Source: Spartinivicinus marinus (GTDB lineage: Bacteria; Pseudomonadota; Gammaproteobacteria; Pseudomonadales; Zooshikellaceae). From it: a stretch of DNA of 64,000 nucleotides. Below, piece by piece: positions 60,004 to 64,000 of this stretch. The translations under genes and the position numbers were made by a program. The stretch covers positions 2,810,501 to 2,874,500 of the forward strand of contig NZ_JAPJZK010000001.1 in NCBI RefSeq assembly GCF_026309355.1. Direction: 5' to 3'. Position 1 is the stretch's first letter, and each line of letters begins with the position of its first letter. The notes beneath the pieces were generated by a model. That model did no database searches. It worked only from the letters and a program-made list of their open reading frames with translations, and had not been told where the DNA came from.

Positions 60004-61932
60004 ATGATCAAGTTGGAAAAAATTTCATTATATCGAGGCCACAAGCAGTTATTGGCTAAAGCCAGTGCAACTATTCATAATGGCCAGAAAGTAGCAGTAA
60101 TCGGAGCTAATGGCTCTGGTAAGTCAAGTTTTTTTGCAATGTTGCTAGGCCAGCTCACTATTGATAGTGGTGACTTGCTTATGCCGGAAAAAGCAAGTAT
60201 TGCTCATATGAAGCAAGAGGTAGGAAGTTGTGACCGAGCTGCAGTTGAATATGTTATTGATGGGGATGCACAATTAAGAATATTGCAACAGTCTTTACTA
60301 CAGGCTGAGCAACAGCAGAACCATCAGCGAGTAGCCCTTATCCATGCTGAATTAGATGCTATCAATGGTTATACGGCACATTATCGAGCCGAGCAGTTAT
60401 TACAAGGTTTGGGGTTTAGCCCTTCAGACTATACGAAACCAGTAAATACTTTTTCTGGTGGCTGGCAGATCAGGCTGAATCTAGCTCAAGCACTGATGTG
60501 TCGTTCAGATATCCTATTATTAGATGAGCCCACTAACCACTTAGATCTAGATGCAATTATCTGGTTGGAAGAGTGGCTGAAACGTTATCAAGGTACTTTA
60601 TTACTCATCTCTCATGACCGGGATTTTGTAGATAATGTGGTGGGGCAGGTTATTCACTTTGAACAGCAGCAACTTCATAGCTACTCTGGAAACTATTCGG
60701 CTTACGAACGAATTAGAGCAGAGCGACTTGCTTTACAGCAATCTTTGTATGAAAAGCAGCAGCGAGAAATTGCTCATCTTGAAAAATTTGTAAATAGATT
60801 CAGGGCCAAAGCATCTAAAGCTCGCCAGGCACAAAGCCGGTTAAAAACGTTGGACAAACTAGAGCGAATTGCTCAAGCTCATGTAGATAGCCCATTTTCA
60901 TTTGATTTTGGCAACAACAGTCGGGTTTCTAATCCTCTACTTCAATTACAGAAAACCGATTTAGGTTACCCTGACAAAACAGTTTTGCACTCAGTTAATC
61001 TTAATATTGAACCTGGAGCGAGAATTGGTTTGCTTGGTGCAAACGGAGCGGGTAAGTCGACACTGGTTAAAACCCTTGCAGGCCAGCTGTCTGTCCAGTC
61101 AGGACAAAAGCTGGAGGGGCAAAATTTAAAAATAGGCTATTTTGCTCAGCAGCATTTGGATGCCTTAGATATTTCGGCTACTCCTCTTTTGGTAATCCAA
61201 CGGCTATCGCCCACTGTATCAGAGCAGGCGATTCGAGACTTTTTAGGTGGCTTTAATTTTATAGGTGATCAGGCTGTCGCCACTATTGAAAACTTCTCTG
61301 GTGGAGAAAAAGCCCGGTTGGCTTTAGCAGTGATCGCCTGGCAATCGCCAAACTTACTCCTATTGGACGAGCCTACTAACCACTTAGATATTGATATGCG
61401 CTTTGCTTTGACGAAAGCCTTACAAGACTTTGACGGCGCAGTGGTATTAGTTTCTCACGACCGCCACTTATTAAATAGCTCAGTAGATGATTTATGGCTG
61501 GTGAGTAATGGAGAAGTAAAGCCTTATCAGCAAGACTTATCTGAGTACAGCAAGTGGCTAATAGAGCAGAAGAAAGCACAACAGGCTGCAAAGGTAAGTG
61601 ATGGCACTGAACATGATCAGCAAGTGCAAGAGAAACCAGTAGGGAAGTCACGAAAGGAGCAAAAACGTGAAGAAGCTGCAATTCGTAGCCAGCTTAGACC
61701 TCTTAAGCAAAAAGTAGAGCGGCTTGAAGTCGATATTCATAAAACAGAGCAATCACTTGAAGCATTAAGTGAAACTCTGGGTGATGCGTCTTTATATGAG
61801 GAAAAAAATAAAGGGAAATTACGCCAGTTACTGGATGAGCAGAGTCAGCTAAAAAAACAGCAGCAAATATTGGAAGATGACTGGATGATGGCTCAGGAAG
61901 AGTTAGAAAACATGACAAAGGAATTGAGCTAA
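60004..61932 (+). CDS. ABC-F ATPase (YheS/Uup-type)
   Basis: I start at the ATG at 60004 (642 residues). A TTG two codons upstream is unlikely. Two ABC domains without membrane parts are present. The first has GANGSGKSSFFAML, the signature FSGGWQIRLNLAQAL and Walker B ILLLDEPTNHLDLDAI. The linker helix pair (about 235-285) is rich in charged residues. The second has GANGAGKSTLVKTL, FSGGEKARLALAVIAW and LLLLDEPTNHLDIDM. A C-terminal coiled coil follows (about 550-642). ABC-F proteins bind the ribosome and ease stalled translation. The YheS group fits the linker and tail. It is divergent from the TIGR02444 gene. Confidence 0.93.
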   Translation: MIKLEKISLYRGHKQLLAKASATIHNGQKVAVIGANGSGKSSFFAMLLGQLTIDSGDLLMPEKASIAHMKQEVGSCDRAAVEYVIDGDAQLRILQQSLLQAEQQQNHQRVALIHAELDAINGYTAHYRAEQLLQGLGFSPSDYTKPVNTFSGGWQIRLNLAQALMCRSDILLLDEPTNHLDLDAIIWLEEWLKRYQGTLLLISHDRDFVDNVVGQVIHFEQQQLHSYSGNYSAYERIRAERLALQQSLYEKQQREIAHLEKFVNRFRAKASKARQAQSRLKTLDKLERIAQAHVDSPFSFDFGNNSRVSNPLLQLQKTDLGYPDKTVLHSVNLNIEPGARIGLLGANGAGKSTLVKTLAGQLSVQSGQKLEGQNLKIGYFAQQHLDALDISATPLLVIQRLSPTVSEQAIRDFLGGFNFIGDQAVATIENFSGGEKARLALAVIAWQSPNLLLLDEPTNHLDIDMRFALTKALQDFDGAVVLVSHDRHLLNSSVDDLWLVSNGEVKPYQQDLSEYSKWLIEQKKAQQAAKVSDGTEHDQQVQEKPVGKSRKEQKREEAAIRSQLRPLKQKVERLEVDIHKTEQSLEALSETLGDASLYEEKNKGKLRQLLDEQSQLKKQQQILEDDWMMAQEELENMTKELS

Positions 61933-61993
61933 GAGAATCTTTTTTTACGTCAGTCGGCGGAGGGGTATTAGAGATGCCCTTTAGTTTGAATAA

Positions 61994-62034
61994 AAAACAA
62001 GCACTGTTTAATTAATCGTAACAGTGCTTGTTTT
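61994..62034. terminator. strong bidirectional terminator
   Basis: AAAACAAGCACTGTT and AACAGTGCTTGTTTT form a perfect 15-bp stem with an 11-base loop and T-runs on both strands. It separates the convergent ABC-F and TetR genes. Confidence 0.88.
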
Positions 62035-62056
62035 AGAAAATTCCATGTAACTACGT

Positions 62057-62644
62057 CTATTGGCTCGTTAAGTTGCTTAGTAATTGAGCTAAAATACGAT
62101 CCAAGTCCTGTTTGTCAGGCTTTGTGCCTGTAAGTACTCTCAAACCAGTGATACCTAACATGAGTAACTGGGATAAAATTTTTGGATCTTTTTCTGCTGA
62201 AATTTCGCCACACTTTTGTGCTTTTTCAATCATATGACGCAAGCCAGCTTCTATTTGTCTTAAATAACTACTGACTTTTTGATGGATGCCTTCGTCATGG
62301 GGAGCTACTTCAAGTAATGTATTTACTAAAAAGCAACCTTTTGACTCATTATCCAGCAAAATGTCAGCAGCTAGTTGTTCAAAGTAAAGCTTTATGGCTG
62401 TTAATGGCGAGTCAACTGACTCAAAACAACATACCTGTTTATCCAACCGGCGCTGTGCATAACAGTCAATTGCAGCCATATAAAGGCCACGCTTACTTTT
62501 GAAGGCTGCATATAAACTGCCTGGCTTTAAGCTTGTGGCTTCGACCAGATCAGCTACAGAAGTGGCTGTATAGCCAGTATTCCAGAAGACTTCGAGGGCC
62601 TGATCAAGGACCTCGTCTCTGTTAAACTCTATAGGACGGCCCAT
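62057..62644 (-). CDS. TetR/AcrR-family repressor
   Basis: This 195-residue repressor has the TetR start MGRPIEFNRDEVLDQALEVFWNTGYTATSVADLVEATSLKPGSLYAAFKSKRGLYMAAIDCYAQRR, with the DNA-recognition helix SLKPGSLYAAFKSK. The C-terminal ligand domain (about 75-195) has the pattern ESKGCFLVNTLLEVAPHDEGIHQKV of a group found near stress or redox genes. It usually represses an adjacent reductase or pump. The nearest such genes are not on this side of the window. The pump operon at 39-43 kb has a TetR-type operator but is 19 kb away, so a link is not proven. Confidence 0.88.
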   Translation of the reverse strand: MGRPIEFNRDEVLDQALEVFWNTGYTATSVADLVEATSLKPGSLYAAFKSKRGLYMAAIDCYAQRRLDKQVCCFESVDSPLTAIKLYFEQLAADILLDNESKGCFLVNTLLEVAPHDEGIHQKVSSYLRQIEAGLRHMIEKAQKCGEISAEKDPKILSQLLMLGITGLRVLTGTKPDKQDLDRILAQLLSNLTSQ

Positions 62645-63178
62645 AGAAACCTCATCTTACTTTTGTTGTTCAGACCAAATTTAACTGACATATATACTCT
62701 TATCAGTGGATATAGGCTTTATGAGCATGCTTATGCATAACACCTTATTAAAGGAGTTATATTTTTACATAAGTTCAGTCAGTTAATTTCACCTTTACGG
62801 TTTGTGGTCATTTAATTATTTATGGTCTACCAAGAGCCCTACACGATCTAAGTCAGTCAACACCTTAATTTAGACAGTACCCTAATTTGTGGTAACACCT
62901 CAATTTTATGGCATTATCCATAAATGATGGCTTAGCAATATTCCATACTAGCGATTTGCTAGCACTTCACATTTACATAGCCGTTAGTTCACACTTTATT
63001 AAGGAGTGATCATGCAAGACTGATAGGTGGCAAAATTACACGACCTGTGAATGAATTTCTGAGAAACAACCATTAAAAAAAACAGATTAATGTAGTGACT
63101 GTACTGAAAATCTTCCAATTTGTTACATGAAGTGTTGTATGGTTGTTTACTTTCTTTTTGAAGGTGAGTTATGTCATT
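62645..63178. other. 534-bp gap before the LuxR-type gene end
   Basis: No gene was seen. Degenerate repeats ACACCTTAATTT, TACCCTAATTTG and ACACCTCAATTT stand near 62858-62916. The part next to 62645 must hold the TetR promoter. AAGGAG at 63001 precedes only a three-codon frame. Confidence 0.4.
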
Positions 63179-64000
63179 TTAGTCTTGAGATATTGTTGCC
63201 AAAATATTTTGTAACTGGCTGCGACTTGTGATGTTGAGTTTTTTATAGGATTGATATAAGTGATTGGCTACTGTTGATGGTGCAACATTTAGTTTGATGG
63301 CTATTTGCTTGTAGGAAAACCCTTGGGTCAATAATTGAACAACTTGTTGTTGCCTACAAGATAATTTATCCAGTGCTCCATTTTTTCTAATTGCAACAAT
63401 TTTCCAAGGGAGCAATGGTTGTATGTATGCGGTAATTTCATTTAACTGAAGTTGCTGTTCACTTGTTGCATTTATGATTTCTGGTAGTTGATGGAAGCTT
63501 TGCTGTTTAAATTCATTCGTTAGTAAGGTTAAAAAACCCGGTTGCTGATAGTAAATAAAACCTTTCAAGTCACACAGGGCCAATGAGCAATTGTTGTACT
63601 TCTCGGTTTGCTGGCTGCTGGTTACTATACACTCCTTATGTAATTTAGCTGCCTGACGAAGGTGATAACTTAGCCGTGTTTGTAGCTGTTTTTGATGGCT
63701 ATTATAAGTATGCTCCTGGCGTTTTCGGTAAATGGTTAGTAAGTCAAAGAACCCACTCTTAAAGTTGAAAGCAATGGAACTAAGTGCTCGCTTTAATTGA
63801 AAAGGCTGAAAGCAGTCTCGATAGCATGCAGACTGAAAAAAAACTTCATCTGAAATAAAGTCTTTAATATCAATGGGCTGTTCTGCGTGGTGAATCAACG
63901 GTGTGAGAATTGGATTCACTGCCCAGTGACTAATCAAGCGATTAGCAAAACTAGCAGGGACACCAACTGTCGTATAAGTGTGAAAGCTCATTGTTGCAAT
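63179..64000 (-). CDS. LuxR/GerE-type transcription regulator, 5' end probably outside
   Basis: The frame is open through to the right edge of the window. An ATG at 63991 exists but lacks a ribosome site in view, so the true start probably lies further right. The visible part has NPILTPLIHHAEQPIDIKDFISDE and YRDCFQPFQLKRAL, the pattern before the central domain of a family of LuxR-type regulators about 370 residues long, whose first 80 or so residues would be missing. The C-terminus holds GerE helix-turn-helix (LSCRQQQVVQLLTQGFSYKQIAIKLNVAPSTVANHLYQSYKKL). It binds DNA through that domain. The signal is unknown. Confidence 0.75.
   Translation of the reverse strand: MATMSFHTYTTVGVPASFANRLISHWAVNPILTPLIHHAEQPIDIKDFISDEVFFQSACYRDCFQPFQLKRALSSIAFNFKSGFFDLLTIYRKRQEHTYNSHQKQLQTRLSYHLRQAAKLHKECIVTSSQQTEKYNNCSLALCDLKGFIYYQQPGFLTLLTNEFKQQSFHQLPEIINATSEQQLQLNEITAYIQPLLPWKIVAIRKNGALDKLSCRQQQVVQLLTQGFSYKQIAIKLNVAPSTVANHLYQSYKKLNITSRSQLQNILATISQD

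Overview
The window looks like chromosome of an AT-rich, probably marine gammaproteobacterium. Gene content and order resemble Pseudomonas/Oceanospirillales: hslO, pckA, tex, gshA, then dsbB, rsd, an FKBP isomerase, an AlgP-like AT-hook protein, a TIGR02444 protein and an ABC-F ATPase. I favour an Oceanospirillales-type genome such as Zooshikella or Spartinivicinus. That is inference from protein style and base composition, not from a marker gene.

Layout. (1) 1-3.4 kb: the start of a GH15 glucoamylase-like gene running off the left edge, about 1.9 kb with no convincing gene, a small winged-helix regulator, and an RsmB-type RNA methyltransferase broken by two in-frame stops. (2) 3.5-23.5 kb: a C4-dicarboxylate-type control and transport module. 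It comprises dctB, dctD, a TAXI-type TRAP binding protein and a fused TRAP permease, with a good sigma-54 promoter before the binding protein. DctB and DctD are separated by an 11.7-kb accessory block. (3) 5.5-16.8 kb, that accessory block: two GNAT-like proteins, a SAM methyltransferase, a tandem array of four Cyt-like delta-endotoxin (cytolysin) genes, and an Rhs polymorphic toxin with a GHH-type nuclease tip and probable immunity gene. A pair of 128-bp MITE-like elements in opposite orientation flanks dctD and a Cys-rich secreted protein gene.

(4) 23.6-38.2 kb: serA divergent from a D-2-hydroxyglutarate dehydrogenase, small membrane proteins, an AraC regulator, an orphan glycine-betaine-type binding protein, two divergent PstS-like binding proteins next to a cluster of four DnaA-box-like 9-mers, the rsmD/DUF945/yheT operon, and a DUF2975 plus HTH pair with a clear operator-like repeat. 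(5) 38.6-64 kb: macrodomain protein, RND efflux pair with a TetR-type operator, hslO, pckA, tex (flanked by two related long palindromic repeats), gshA, an RMF-like protein, a FliL-like protein, dsbB, rsd, a MerR regulator, a WD40 lipoprotein, FKBP isomerase, an orphan ParA, the AT-hook protein, ABC-F, a TetR regulator and a LuxR-type regulator running off the right edge.

The standout is the four-gene Cyt-like array beside an Rhs toxin, all lying between the two halves of a normally adjacent two-component system. Two Cyt copies keep the canonical signature and two have drifted strongly. No tRNA, rRNA, CRISPR array or transposase gene was recognised. All family calls come from reading motifs, with no database search.
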